A stretch of DNA of 64,000 bases from Cellulomonas soli. Its GTDB lineage: Bacteria; Actinomycetota; Actinomycetes; Actinomycetales; Cellulomonadaceae. Under the pieces are notes generated by a model, which searched no databases, was not told the DNA's origin, and saw only the letters and a program-made list of their open reading frames with translations. Where the stretch lies: positions 124,001 to 188,000 of the forward strand of contig NZ_JACBZJ010000001.1 in the NCBI RefSeq assembly GCF_013409305.1, read 5' to 3'. How positions within the stretch are numbered: position 1 is the first letter of the stretch; the number at the start of each line of letters is the position of its first letter. A program made the translations under genes and the position numbers. This document shows, piece by piece, positions 27,124 to 35,876 of this stretch.

Positions 27124-27720
27124 GTGACCACCACACCGACCGCCGGCACACCCGGCGGCACCGCCGACGACGCCCGCGCGACGGCACCGCTGCCTGCGAC
27201 CCCGCCCACCGATCCGGACGCGCCGGACCTCGAGGCCACCGAGCAGATCGCGCCGGTCGAGACGGTCGACCCGACGACGGTCACCCAGCCGCCGGCCTCG
27301 GCACCGGGGATCGCGGCACCCGCCCCGGCCACCACCGACCCGCTCCTCGCCCTGGCCGCGGCCGCCGGCACGGCGACCGACGAGGGCACGGCCACCGGCG
27401 CGTCCGGGCCGAGCACGGGATTCCTCGCCCGCATCCGTGCCTCGCTGGCGACCCATCCCGTGATCACGGGCGCTGTGGCGGTCGTCCTGGCCGCGGGCGC
27501 CGGGTTCGGCGGCGGCTACGCGGTCGGTCATGCAGGCGGCGGCGACCAGGGGCAGTTCACCCCCGGCGAGGACGGGTGGGGCGACCGCCCCGGCATGCCG
27601 GAGGACGGCACACGACCCGACGACCGCACGGGTCAGGGCGGCACCGACACCGCACCCGACTCCGGCTCGGGCACCGACTCGGGCACGGACTCCGGAAGCG
27701 CCTCGGGCAGCGACACCTGA
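27124..27720 (+). CDS. Single-span membrane protein with low-complexity ends
   Basis: A 198-residue protein of no recognised family. The first 95 residues are Thr/Pro/Ala-rich and acidic. One hydrophobic helix (VITGAVAVVLAAGAGFGGGYAVG, near 115-138) follows a basic segment, so the N-terminus is probably cytoplasmic. The rest is Gly/Asp/Ser-rich outside the cell and ends in GSGTDSGTDSGSASGSDT. GTG 27124 is preceded by GGGAGG at the right distance. Composition is typical of actinobacterial proteins with disordered tails; no function is proposed. Confidence 0.65.
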   Translation: MTTTPTAGTPGGTADDARATAPLPATPPTDPDAPDLEATEQIAPVETVDPTTVTQPPASAPGIAAPAPATTDPLLALAAAAGTATDEGTATGASGPSTGFLARIRASLATHPVITGAVAVVLAAGAGFGGGYAVGHAGGGDQGQFTPGEDGWGDRPGMPEDGTRPDDRTGQGGTDTAPDSGSGTDSGTDSGSASGSDT

Positions 27721-27739
27721 GCCCGCGCGCACCCGGGGG

Positions 27740-27760
27740 CGACACGTGCCCGACACGTGC
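27740..27760. repeat. Direct repeat CGACACGTGC x2 upstream of the dehydrogenase
   Basis: Copies at 27740-27749 and 27751-27760 each hold the palindrome CACGTG and cover the expected -35 position of the promoter at 27767. A regulator site is plausible. Confidence 0.45.
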
Positions 27761-27766
27761 GGCCGC

Positions 27767-27772
27767 TACGTT
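27767..27772 (+). promoter_or_regulatory. -10 box TACGTT for the hydroxyacid dehydrogenase
   Basis: TACGTT is six bases before GTG 27779 and no ribosome binding site intervenes. Confidence 0.5.
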
Positions 27773-27778
27773 GCACGC

Positions 27779-28747
27779 GTGAGCGCCCGTCCCCGCATCG
27801 TGTGTCCCAGTGGTGAGGGCGGCCTGGCCGCCCTCTTCGACGCCTCGCCCCTGCGCGAGCGGCTCGAGGCGGTCGGTGACCTGACCGTGCACCTCGACGT
27901 CCCGGACGACGCGCAGGTCCGCGCACGACTGGCGGACGCGGACGCCGGGCTGCTGTCCACCCACCTGACGTCCGACACCCTGCGGGCGATCGGCGGACGC
28001 ACCCGGCTCCTGGCGTTCACCGGCACCGGCGCGGCCTCCTACGTCGATCTGCCCACGGCACGCGAGCACGGCATCGCGGTCTCGAACGTCACCGGCTACG
28101 GCGACCGGGCGGTGGCCGAGCACGCGCTCGCGCTGCTGCTCGGTGCGGCCCGCTCGGTCGCGGTCGGCGACCGGACGGTGCGCGCGGGCGACTGGTCGGG
28201 CATGCTCGGCCCGGAACTGGGCGGCATGCGGATCGGCGTCGTCGGCTTCGGCGGGATCGGACGCACGTTCGCGCAGATCGCCGCCGCGCTGGGCATGCAC
28301 GTGCACGCGTGGGACCGCTCGCCCCACCCGGACCTGACCGCCCTGGCCGGCCCGGACGCCCGCTGGCTCGAGCTGGACGAGCTGCTCGCGACGTGCGACG
28401 CGGTGAGCCTGCACCTGCCACTGACCCCGCAGACCCGCGGCCTGCTGACCCTCGAGCGGCTCGACCTGCTGCGACCCGGCACGATCCTGGTGAACACCGC
28501 CCGCGGCGAGCTCATCGCCCCCGGCGCGCTCGCGACCCGGCTGGCCCGTGGCGACCTGCTCGCCGCGATCGACGTGTTCGACCCCGAACCCTTGCCCGCC
28601 GACGACCCGCTGCTCCAGGCGCCCGGCACCACGTTCACGCCGCACCTCGGCTTCCGCACCCCGCAGGCCCTGCGGCGGATGGCCGAGGGCACGGTGGAGT
28701 GCGTCGAGCGCTTCTTCGCCGGCGACCCCGTCCGGATCGTCAACTGA
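27779..28747 (+). CDS. D-isomer-specific 2-hydroxyacid dehydrogenase
   Basis: The 322-residue enzyme has the NAD-binding motif GVVGFGGIGRTFAQIAAALG near residue 150 and the catalytic trio: Arg in VNTARGELI, Glu in DVFDPEPLP and His in TPHLGF. It reduces 2-keto acids or oxidises D-2-hydroxy acids with NAD(P)H. Members of this type include glyoxylate/hydroxypyruvate reductases and phosphoglycerate dehydrogenase-like proteins; no ACT domain is present. GTG 27779 is chosen because of the TACGTT box six bases upstream. It converges on the acyltransferase gene. Confidence 0.85.
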   Translation: MSARPRIVCPSGEGGLAALFDASPLRERLEAVGDLTVHLDVPDDAQVRARLADADAGLLSTHLTSDTLRAIGGRTRLLAFTGTGAASYVDLPTAREHGIAVSNVTGYGDRAVAEHALALLLGAARSVAVGDRTVRAGDWSGMLGPELGGMRIGVVGFGGIGRTFAQIAAALGMHVHAWDRSPHPDLTALAGPDARWLELDELLATCDAVSLHLPLTPQTRGLLTLERLDLLRPGTILVNTARGELIAPGALATRLARGDLLAAIDVFDPEPLPADDPLLQAPGTTFTPHLGFRTPQALRRMAEGTVECVERFFAGDPVRIVN

Positions 28748-28769
28748 GGCGCAGGCGACACCCTCACGC

Positions 28770-30047
28770 TCAGGAGGGCTCAGGCGGCGCCAGCGCGAGG
28801 ACTTCCTGCAGCTCGTCGTTGAGCGCCGCGGTGAGCGCCTCGACCTCCGGCACGGCGTCCGGGTCGACGTCCACGGACACCGTGAGCGTGCCCGCGTAGG
28901 ACAGGGCGGCGAACGCCGTCGGCACGTTCCCGGCGCCGACGACGATCGGCACCAGCCGCTCGACAGACGCACCCGCGAACGTGATCGGGCTGGTCGGACC
29001 GATCATGTTGGTGAGGAAGATGTTCACGAGCCGTTGGTTCTCGATGACCCGCTGGTAGGTCCCCGTGGCCACGGCCAGACGGAACAGCGGCCGGACCAGC
29101 GCGGTCGAGGTGCGACGGGCATGCCCCTTGTGCCGCCGTGTCTGCCGGGTGACAGCCGCCAGCCGATCCCCCGCCGACCCATGCAACGGCACCCGCACGG
29201 GCATGACGCCGACATGGTTGCCGAGCCCGTGCGCCGCGTCCGGCGCGCGGGTGGCCACCGCGACCGACACGACGAGCGCGTCGACGTCCTCCCCCCGAGC
29301 CCGCAGCAATCGGCCCGCCGCCCCGGCGACGACCACCAGCAGGACGTCGTTCACGGTTGCGCCGCGCGTCCGCCCCGCGGCCTTCGTCGTCGCGAGGTCC
29401 GCCTCGACGACGACCGTCACCCGCCGCGGGCCGGTCGGGACGTTGAGCGAGGTGCGCGGGGCCCCGACCCGACGACGGACCCGCACCGCCGAGGCATCGG
29501 CCGGCAGGACCACCGGCCTCGGCGCGCCCGAACCCCGCGGGGCTCCGGGTGCCCCCACCACCCCGCCCGCTGGCACCGGCTCGGACGAGTCGTCGACCAG
29601 GCGCGACAGCACCGCCAACCCACCGAGCCCGTCGGCCAGCACGTGGTGCAGAACAAGCACGACGGCCACGCCTCCGCCCGCGAGCCCGTCCACGACCTCC
29701 GCACGCCACAACGGCCCGGACCGGTCCAGCGGCCGGGTCAGCGCCGCCGTCGCCACCGCCAGCAGCGCCTCCTGATCACCTGGCGCCGGACAGGTGAGAC
29801 GACTGACCTGACCGGCGACCGACTGGGCACCGGCATCAACCCACCGCGGGCGACCCCGCCCGGACTGCTCGAGCCGCTGACCGAACCGTCGCAGCTTCCC
29901 GAACCGCTCGACGAGCACCCGCTCGACGTCCATCACGTCGATGTCGGAACCACCCAGCACCAGCAGCGCGCCGACCTGCTTGGGCGCCGGTCCGACGTCC
30001 GTCAGCCACTCGACCAGATCTCCGGCGCCGACTCGCTCACCTGTCAC
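28770..30047 (-). CDS. Wax ester synthase/diacylglycerol acyltransferase-like protein
   Basis: A 425-residue condensation-fold acyltransferase. The active-site HHxxxDG is present as HHVLADG (His134, His135, Asp139). Other family blocks are TRGATVNDVLLVVVAGAAGR, GNHVGVMPVRVPL and VNIFLTNMIGP near the C-terminus. WS/DGAT enzymes make storage wax esters or triacylglycerol from acyl-CoA at the membrane face; some homologues act on other alcohols. The start is GTG 30047, with CATCCT six bases upstream as a weak leaderless promoter. The sequence is rather divergent at the N-terminus (LVEWLTDVGPAPKQVGALLVL). Confidence 0.82.
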   Translation of the reverse strand: MTGERVGAGDLVEWLTDVGPAPKQVGALLVLGGSDIDVMDVERVLVERFGKLRRFGQRLEQSGRGRPRWVDAGAQSVAGQVSRLTCPAPGDQEALLAVATAALTRPLDRSGPLWRAEVVDGLAGGGVAVVLVLHHVLADGLGGLAVLSRLVDDSSEPVPAGGVVGAPGAPRGSGAPRPVVLPADASAVRVRRRVGAPRTSLNVPTGPRRVTVVVEADLATTKAAGRTRGATVNDVLLVVVAGAAGRLLRARGEDVDALVVSVAVATRAPDAAHGLGNHVGVMPVRVPLHGSAGDRLAAVTRQTRRHKGHARRTSTALVRPLFRLAVATGTYQRVIENQRLVNIFLTNMIGPTSPITFAGASVERLVPIVVGAGNVPTAFAALSYAGTLTVSVDVDPDAVPEVEALTAALNDELQEVLALAPPEPS

Positions 30048-30110
30048 GCCCTGAGGATGCCAGCCCGATCTCGGACCGAAGCGGCAGAAACTGCCGTGGC
30101 GAGCCGGTGC

Positions 30111-30320
30111 TCACCGAAGCCCGGCCAGGGCCTGCCACCGCCGGGATGCCGTTGACCTGGCAGGTTGCGACGTGAGGTGCCACTGGTCAGCGCAATGGGT
30201 GCACGGGTGCACCGCGACCGGCGACGTTCGTCCCCTTGCTCGCAGGGCCATCTGCACGTACTTGAGCGCACGAGCGGCAGCGCGAGGAGTCGGGTAAGGG
30301 ATCTTGGAGCAGGTCGGCAT
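30111..30320 (-). CDS. Small zinc-ribbon-like protein
   Basis: A 69-residue basic protein: MPTCSKIPYPTPRAAARAL, then ALRARGRTS, VHPCTHCADQWHLTSQ. The N-terminal Cys and the closing CxxC...WHLT form the pattern of small actinobacterial and phage proteins that look like a split zinc ribbon and are made from a Cys/Pro start, a helix of Ala/Arg and a Cys-His end. No function is known. GGAAGAG is upstream of the ATG. It stands in a gene-poor stretch with weaker coding bias than its neighbours. Confidence 0.6.
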   Translation of the reverse strand: MPTCSKIPYPTPRAAARALKYVQMALRARGRTSPVAVHPCTHCADQWHLTSQPARSTASRRWQALAGLR

Positions 30321-30660
30321 GGCGACTCTTCCAGAGAAGAGTGCGCGCCGGACTCACATTCCGGTCCGCACCTGGGCCTGCCTCATATGCGCGGCGCCGG
30401 TGTGTGGCTCATTGCCTTGACGCCGCACACGCTAGGCGAGGACGCCGCGTGGCGCCAGCACCGCGCACCGGTGCGCATCGGCGGTTGGTCACCCGTCGGC
30501 GACTTGATCAAGCCCTACGGCAGTTGGGCGAACTGCACAGCCACGAACGCGGCGATCACCTCTGCTGCGAGCGCCAGCGGCACAGCACGCGCTGCGTGGC
30601 ACGACCTGGCGGCTTAGGGCGTGTCCCCCATCTCGCCGTCCCTGGGGGTAGCGCTGCAGG
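30321..30660. other. Gene-poor stretch
   Basis: No frame in these 340 bases has a recognisable product or a good start signal. A rightward frame to 30617 is open but its product looks like a random translation. This may be decayed sequence. Confidence 0.4.
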
Positions 30661-30936
30661 TCAGAGCGCGTTGATGGCGTCACCGAGGTCAGACGCGTAG
30701 GCGCTCCAGCAAACGACGGTGCCGTCGTCGTCGAGTTCGCCCATGTACCAGTCCTCGTCGTGCCGTAAGAGGATCAGCCCGCCGACTTTGATGATCGCCC
30801 GGGGGGTGAGCGGAACGAGATCGTGGCCATCGTCGAGGTACGTGCTCCGGTCCAGTGAGAGCAGCTCTGCAGTTGCGTCGCCGGAGTGACCGCGGACGCG
30901 CTCGATCGTCCAGCCCTCGCCGAGGATCATCGTCAT
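30661..30936 (-). CDS. Hypothetical 91-residue acidic protein
   Basis: A small soluble protein with alternating short strands (AIIKVGGLILLRHDEDWYMG, DDDGTVVCWSAYASDLGDAI) and no membrane segment. The acidic, beta-rich look recalls immunity proteins of polymorphic toxins, but no toxin gene is near and I recognise no family. ATG 30936 is followed by a second ATG at codon 3. GACCAT six bases upstream of 30936 could be a leaderless -10. Confidence 0.55.
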   Translation of the reverse strand: MTMILGEGWTIERVRGHSGDATAELLSLDRSTYLDDGHDLVPLTPRAIIKVGGLILLRHDEDWYMGELDDDGTVVCWSAYASDLGDAINAL

Positions 30937-31133
30937 CTCTCGATGGTCGCACTCCGAAGCCAGACCACGATTGCGGCGAGGACCCCGCCGGCGCGGTCAG
31001 CGCGGTGGTGAGTCATCTGCGCCGGCGACCCGAAAAGCGTCGACTACTGCACCCCGCCACACGCCCGGCGTGCCTGCGGCCGGCAACTCGACGACCACGC
31101 CCCGACGTCGCCGAGCGCGGTCCGACTGGCGCC

Positions 31134-31394
31134 TCACGGACCCGGCGGCGCTACGAGCCTGAGCTCGACTCCGGCCAGCTCACTCAGCCGGGCAAGGATC
31201 GCCGGTGCGATCTCGGGGACGCATCCGTCTCCATAGGCCGTGACGCGAATCGCGCTCGGTGGTTCACCCACGAGCACGACGCGCTTGGCGGGTTGGAACT
31301 CAAGCAGGTGGACGAGGGCCTTGTCCCAGGTCGCGTCGGTGAACTTGAGCCGCCCGTTCACCGGAACCAGCTCGAAGTCGGTCGTCGAGGCCAT
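31134..31394 (-). CDS. Hypothetical 86-residue protein
   Basis: A small soluble protein without recognised domains (FTDATWDKALVHLLEFQPAK; VVLVGEPPSAIRVTAYGDG). The ATG at 31394 has TACCTT ending six bases before it, the same leaderless arrangement as at many real genes in this window, which is the main support. Confidence 0.5.
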   Translation of the reverse strand: MASTTDFELVPVNGRLKFTDATWDKALVHLLEFQPAKRVVLVGEPPSAIRVTAYGDGCVPEIAPAILARLSELAGVELRLVAPPGP

Positions 31395-31400
31395 GCGCCC

Positions 31401-31406
31401 AAGGTA
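31401..31406 (-). promoter_or_regulatory. -10 box TACCTT for the 86-residue gene
   Basis: On the minus strand TACCTT lies six bases before ATG 31394. Confidence 0.45.
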
Positions 31407-31520
31407 GAGGTCCGGCGGCGTCGGACCGCTTCCTCTGGGGGTTCAGCGCGTGGCGTGGCATCCTCGCCGACTGCGTGACCGTCCCCTTCCCCAGCCTCCC
31501 CGTGAGGGCATCGCCCCAGC

Positions 31521-32933
31521 TCAGCCGCGCGGCACAGTGAGAACGGCGCGCAGTCCGCCCGCAGGAGCTGGCTGCAGGGCGATGTCCCCACCCTGCTCGC
31601 GAGCGAGCTCTCGGGCGATCGCCAACCCGAGCCCGGCGCCGCCCGCACCGCGCTGGCGGGAGTCGTCGAGCCGCACGAATCGTTCGAAGACGCGCTCGCG
31701 GTCTGGTTCGGCGATGCCCGAGCCGTCGTCGTCGACGATCACCCGGCCTGCGTCGAGCGTGACCTGGACCGCGCTGGCGGCATGCCGCGCCGCGTTCTCG
31801 ACAAGGTTGCGGACGGCACGGGCGAGTGCCCCGGCATCCGCCGTCGCGACGCCGTCGCCGATGACCTGCACGGTCACGCCGGGGGTGCCCGCTGCGCCAG
31901 CCACCCCGGCAGCGACCGTCGTCCAGGGTGCCCCCGGAGCCGCAAGCACCTGCTCGACCACCTCGCGCAGGTCGACCCGGGCGGCCCGCAGAGGCCGGGA
32001 GCCGACGCGGGCGAGCAGCAGCAGGTCGTCGACCAGCGCCTGCATGCGGGCGACCTCCCCCGCGAGCTCCTCGACGAGCTCGCCGGGCGCGTAGGAGTCG
32101 GGGTGGGACCGGGCGACGTCGAGGGCGGCTCGAAGTGCGGCGATGGGTGAGCGCAGCTCGTGGGCGGCGTCGGCGACGAAGCTGCGTTGCCGGGCGGAGG
32201 CTTCTTCGAGCCGGTCGAGCATGCGGTTGAGGGTGCGGGCCAGGGCGGCCAGCTCGTCGTCGCCGCGTGGCACGGGCAGGGCGCCGGGGCCGCCGGTGAC
32301 GGCGACCTGCTCGGCGGCGCGGCGCAGTTGGTCGACGGGGTGCAGGGCACGTCCGAGGGCGAGCCAGACGGCCAGGGCGAGCAGCGCGGTGAGCACGGGT
32401 ACGACGCCGATGAGCGAGACGCGCAACGCCGACAGGAGTCCCTGCACCTCCTGCAGCGGCATGCTCGCCACCACGGTCGCGGGCGACCCGGCGACCTCGA
32501 CGCCGACGACGGCCACGCGGGCGGACCCGTCGTACCCGGACGCGGTCGTCGTGGCGAGGGCGACCTGGTCGGCGGGCACGTCGCCGGCGAGGCGGCTGAG
32601 CTCGGTGAGCGGGAGCAGGGGCAGGGTGCGGCTGGCGGTGGGTGAGGTGGCGAGCACGCGGCCGTCGGCGTCGAGCACCTGGACGATCTCGCCCGGTTCG
32701 GCCACGGGCAGGGCGTCGGGCATGCGGTCCTCGGCGGCCAGGGTGGCCACGGTGGTCGCGCGGGCGCGGACGATGTCGTCGAGGGCGGCGACGCGGCTGC
32801 GGGACAGTACGGCGGTGAGGGCGACGGCGCCCGCGACGAGCGCTAGGCACAGCAGCCCGGCGGTGACCGCCGTGAGGCGGAGTCGCAGGGACCGGCCCCA
32901 CCAGCCGCGCACACCTGACGGACGGCCGGTCAC
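31521..32933 (-). CDS. Two-component sensor histidine kinase
   Basis: A 470-residue membrane kinase. Two helices (residues 18-42 and 170-192) flank an external sensor region of about 125 residues, followed by HAMP (192-245), a HisKA dimerisation domain with phosphorylatable His258 (AHELRSPIAAL) and an HATPase domain with N-box NLVENAARHA, DDDGSGI and GLGLAI. It autophosphorylates and passes phosphate to the adjacent regulator. The GTG start overlaps the regulator stop as GTGA. The divergent LolA-like and ABC genes are likely targets. Confidence 0.93.
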   Translation of the reverse strand: MTGRPSGVRGWWGRSLRLRLTAVTAGLLCLALVAGAVALTAVLSRSRVAALDDIVRARATTVATLAAEDRMPDALPVAEPGEIVQVLDADGRVLATSPTASRTLPLLPLTELSRLAGDVPADQVALATTTASGYDGSARVAVVGVEVAGSPATVVASMPLQEVQGLLSALRVSLIGVVPVLTALLALAVWLALGRALHPVDQLRRAAEQVAVTGGPGALPVPRGDDELAALARTLNRMLDRLEEASARQRSFVADAAHELRSPIAALRAALDVARSHPDSYAPGELVEELAGEVARMQALVDDLLLLARVGSRPLRAARVDLREVVEQVLAAPGAPWTTVAAGVAGAAGTPGVTVQVIGDGVATADAGALARAVRNLVENAARHAASAVQVTLDAGRVIVDDDGSGIAEPDRERVFERFVRLDDSRQRGAGGAGLGLAIARELAREQGGDIALQPAPAGGLRAVLTVPRG

Positions 32934-33583
32934 GCGCCCACCCGGTACCCGGCGCCGCGCACCGTGGTCACGGCGTCGCGGCCGAGCTTGCGGCGCAGGT
33001 AGCCGACGTAGACCTCGACGACGTTGACGTCCTCACCGGGCCCGTCCCAGACGTGGTCGCGCAGCTCGACCTTGCCGACGACGCGGTCGGCGTGCCGCAT
33101 GAGGTACTCCAGGAGGGCGGTCTCGCGCGCGGTGAGCTCGACGGGTCGGCCGGCACGGGCGACCTCGCGGGTGGCAGGGTCCAGGACCACGTCGCCGACC
33201 TGGAGCACGGCCGGCCGGGCCTGCGCGGGTCGACGTACCAGCGCGCGCAGGCGGGCCACGAGCACGACGAACGAGAACGGCTTGGTCAGGTAGTCGTCGG
33301 CGCCGACGTCCAGCCCGTCGGCGACGTCGTGCTCGCCGTCCTTGGCGCTGAGCATCAGCACGGGCGTCCAGACCCCGGCGGCGCGCAGCGCGGTCACCAC
33401 GTCGTAGCCGTTGCGGCGCGGGAGCATCACATCGAGCACGATCGCGTCGTAGTCGTGGTCCACGGCCAGGTCGAACCCCGTGTCGCCGTCGTGCGCGACG
33501 TCGACCGCGAACCCCTCGGCGGTCAGCCCCCGACGCAGGGCGCGCACGAGCGTGACCTCGTCGTCGACCACCAGCACGCGCAC
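32930..33583 (-). CDS. OmpR/PhoB-type response regulator
   Basis: The 217-residue regulator has a receiver domain (MRVLVVDDE start, phospho-acceptor Asp51 in VLDVMLP, Lys in LTKPFSF) and a winged-helix DNA-binding domain (LTARETALLEYLMRHADRVV, VEVYVGYLRRKLG). It is first in the operon and overlaps the kinase gene by four bases. GTG 33583 is the family-consistent start; a longer frame reaches 33703 but adds unrelated residues. Confidence 0.93.
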   Translation of the reverse strand: MRVLVVDDEVTLVRALRRGLTAEGFAVDVAHDGDTGFDLAVDHDYDAIVLDVMLPRRNGYDVVTALRAAGVWTPVLMLSAKDGEHDVADGLDVGADDYLTKPFSFVVLVARLRALVRRPAQARPAVLQVGDVVLDPATREVARAGRPVELTARETALLEYLMRHADRVVGKVELRDHVWDGPGEDVNVVEVYVGYLRRKLGRDAVTTVRGAGYRVGA

Positions 33584-33678
33584 CCCCGCAGCATCCCACC
33601 GGGCTGCGCCGCACACCCCGCACCGGCCGCGGGGGCTTCTCAGCGTCCCCTCAGGCACCGTCAGGCAGGGTGGTTGCC

Positions 33679-34932
33679 ATGAGCACACCGTCCGCTCCCT
33701 CACCGCGCCCCCGCACGCTCTCGACCCGCGCCCGCTGGGCCGTCCCGGCGGTCGTCGCCGTCGGTGTGGCCGCCGCGTTCGCCGCGCCGCCGCTGCTCGC
33801 CTCGGCGGGCGAGGCCGTCCAGCCGCCGGTCGACCCGGCCGAGCTGGTCGCGACGGTGCTGCAGGCCGAACCGACGCCGCTGTCCGGCACGGTCGTCTAC
33901 ACCGCGCGGCTCGGGCTCCCCGAGCTGCCGATCAACGAGATGACGGGGGCCGACCCGATCGACCTGCTGTCCGGCTCGTCGACGCTGCGGGTGTGGACCG
34001 ACGGCGCGGAGCGGTCGCGGGTGTCGCTGCTGGGCACCGCGAGCGAGTACTCGGTGGTGCGCGACGGCCCGGAGGCCTGGACGTACTCCAGCGCCGACGA
34101 CGAGTCCGTGCACTACACGCTCGACGCCGCCGGTCAGGCCGCCTACGCCTCGGCACAGCAGCAGATGGCCGACGCGCTCGACCCGACGGTCACCGGCGAC
34201 CTGCCGACTCCGCAGGAGGCGGCCGCGCAGATCCTCGAGCACGCCTCGGAGCACTCGACGGTGACCCTGGGCGAGTCGCTCACGATCGCCGGACGGGCGG
34301 CCCACCAGCTCGTCGTCACGCCGGACGACCCGGCGACGCTGGTCGCGAAGGTCGTCGTGGCGGTCGACGCCCGCACCTCGGTGCCGCTGCGCGTGCAGGT
34401 GTGGAGCACGGCCGACGGCTCGGCGCCCTCCCTCGAGCTCGGCTTCACCGACATCGCGTACGACGCCCCGTCCGACGCGGTGCTGACGTACTCGGCCCCG
34501 GCCGGCGCGAGCACCCGTGAGGTCGTCGTCCCGCTGCCCGAGCACACCGACGCCCCCGCGGTCGGCACGGCTGCGGGCCTCCCGGAGGGTGTCGCCGTCG
34601 CCGGTGAGGGCTGGTCCACGGTCGTCACGCTCTCGGACGTGGACGTGGCCGGTCTGCTCGCCGGGGACCCGACCTCCACCCCGGCCGGGCGCGCCGTCGA
34701 GAAGACGTTCGGCTCGGACAGCGCGCAGGACCTCATCGGGGAGTTCATGCCCTCCGACGAGGACGGCGGTCACGGCATGCAGCTCGACACGACCGCGCTG
34801 TACAGCCAGCTGACCAGCGCCGTCCCTGAGGGCCGGCTGCTGTCGTCCACCCTGCTGTCGGTGCTGGTCACCGACGACGGCCGCGTGCTCGTGGGCTCGG
34901 TGGCCCCCGAGGCGCTGCGCGCGGCGGCCTGA
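33679..34932 (+). CDS. LolA/DUF2092-like exported protein
   Basis: A 417-residue protein with an N-terminal signal or anchor (ARWAVPAVVAVGVAAAFAAPPLLASA, residues 18-45) and an exported region rich in long beta strands: TPLSGTVVYTARLGLPEL, LRVWTDGAERSRVSLLG, EAWTYSSADDESVHYTLD. This half-barrel fold is that of LolA, RseB and related actinobacterial lipoproteins that carry or sense lipids. A second C-terminal domain (GWSTVVTLSDVDVAGLLAG onward) is of unknown type. It is divergent from the two-component genes and shares its last base with the ABC ATPase start. It could bind the lipid or antibiotic handled by that exporter. Confidence 0.75.
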   Translation: MSTPSAPSPRPRTLSTRARWAVPAVVAVGVAAAFAAPPLLASAGEAVQPPVDPAELVATVLQAEPTPLSGTVVYTARLGLPELPINEMTGADPIDLLSGSSTLRVWTDGAERSRVSLLGTASEYSVVRDGPEAWTYSSADDESVHYTLDAAGQAAYASAQQQMADALDPTVTGDLPTPQEAAAQILEHASEHSTVTLGESLTIAGRAAHQLVVTPDDPATLVAKVVVAVDARTSVPLRVQVWSTADGSAPSLELGFTDIAYDAPSDAVLTYSAPAGASTREVVVPLPEHTDAPAVGTAAGLPEGVAVAGEGWSTVVTLSDVDVAGLLAGDPTSTPAGRAVEKTFGSDSAQDLIGEFMPSDEDGGHGMQLDTTALYSQLTSAVPEGRLLSSTLLSVLVTDDGRVLVGSVAPEALRAAA

Positions 34933-35876
34933 TGGAGGCGATCGTCACCGCCGGGCTGACCAAGCGGTTCGGTCGGCCCGGCACCGGCCAGACGGCCGTC
35001 GACGGCATCGACCTGCACGTGCCCGCCGGCGCGGTGTACGGGTTCCTCGGCCCGAACGGGTCGGGCAAGACGACCACGATCCGCATGCTCCTCGGCCTGG
35101 TCCGGCCCACCAGCGGTGAGGCGTGGGTGCTCGGCGGGCCGATGCCGCAGGCCGCCGCGTCGGTGCTGCCACGAGTCGGCGCACTCGTCGAGGGTCCGGC
35201 GTTCCACCCGTACCTGTCGGGGCGGGCCAACCTCGCCCGGCTGGACGCCGCCGACGCGACCGCCGACCCGCGCACCGCCCGACGTCGCACCGACGACGCG
35301 CTCGACCGGGTCGGTCTGGGCGCCGCGGCGCTCAAGCCGTACCGGCAGTACTCGCTGGGCATGAAGCAGCGGCTCGGCCTGGCTGCGGCTCTGCTGCGCC
35401 CACGGGACCTGATGATCCTGGACGAGCCGACCAACGGTCTCGACCCGCAGGGCACGCGCGAGGTCCGGCACCTGGTGCGCGACCTGGCGGCCGCGGGCAC
35501 GACCGTGCTCGTCTCCTCGCACCTGCTGGCCGAGATCGAGCAGGTGTGCACGCACGTGGGGATCATGAGCCGCGGGCACCTGCTACTGCAGGGGCCGCGC
35601 GAGCTGCTCATGGAGCACGGCGCCCCGCGCGTCGTCGTCACGACGGCCACGTCGCAGGCCTCGGAGGCCGCCCAGGTCCTCGTCGGTCTCGGCGTCGAGC
35701 AGGTGGCGGTCGAGGGGGCCGTGGTCACGGGGACGCTCGGCCCGGTGCCACCGGCCAAGGCGTCGGCGGCGCTCGTGCACGCCGGCGTCGAGCTGGTGGG
35801 GTTCGAGGTGCGCACCCCGAGCCTGGAACAGGTCTTCGTCGAGCTGACCGGGGAGGGCTTCGATGTCGCCCGCTGA
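34932..35876 (+). CDS. ABC transporter ATP-binding protein
   Basis: The 314-residue ATPase of the DRI/bacitracin-exporter type has Walker A GPNGSGKTTT near residue 37, signature YSLGMKQRLG near 140, Walker B LMILDEPTNGLD near 157 and the H-loop SSHLLAEIE. A C-terminal 100-residue regulatory domain follows. It starts on the last base of the LolA-like gene and overlaps the permease by 14 bases. Confidence 0.92.
   Translation: MEAIVTAGLTKRFGRPGTGQTAVDGIDLHVPAGAVYGFLGPNGSGKTTTIRMLLGLVRPTSGEAWVLGGPMPQAAASVLPRVGALVEGPAFHPYLSGRANLARLDAADATADPRTARRRTDDALDRVGLGAAALKPYRQYSLGMKQRLGLAAALLRPRDLMILDEPTNGLDPQGTREVRHLVRDLAAAGTTVLVSSHLLAEIEQVCTHVGIMSRGHLLLQGPRELLMEHGAPRVVVTTATSQASEAAQVLVGLGVEQVAVEGAVVTGTLGPVPPAKASAALVHAGVELVGFEVRTPSLEQVFVELTGEGFDVAR

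Noticed and set aside
30165..30617. Rightward 150-codon frame in the gene-poor pocket
   Set aside because: No start signal or recognisable segment, and it overlaps the better supported zinc-ribbon-like gene on the other strand.
30618..30660. GGGCGTGTCC-type sequence resembling an insertion-sequence end
   Set aside because: No matching inverted end, target duplication or transposase was found.
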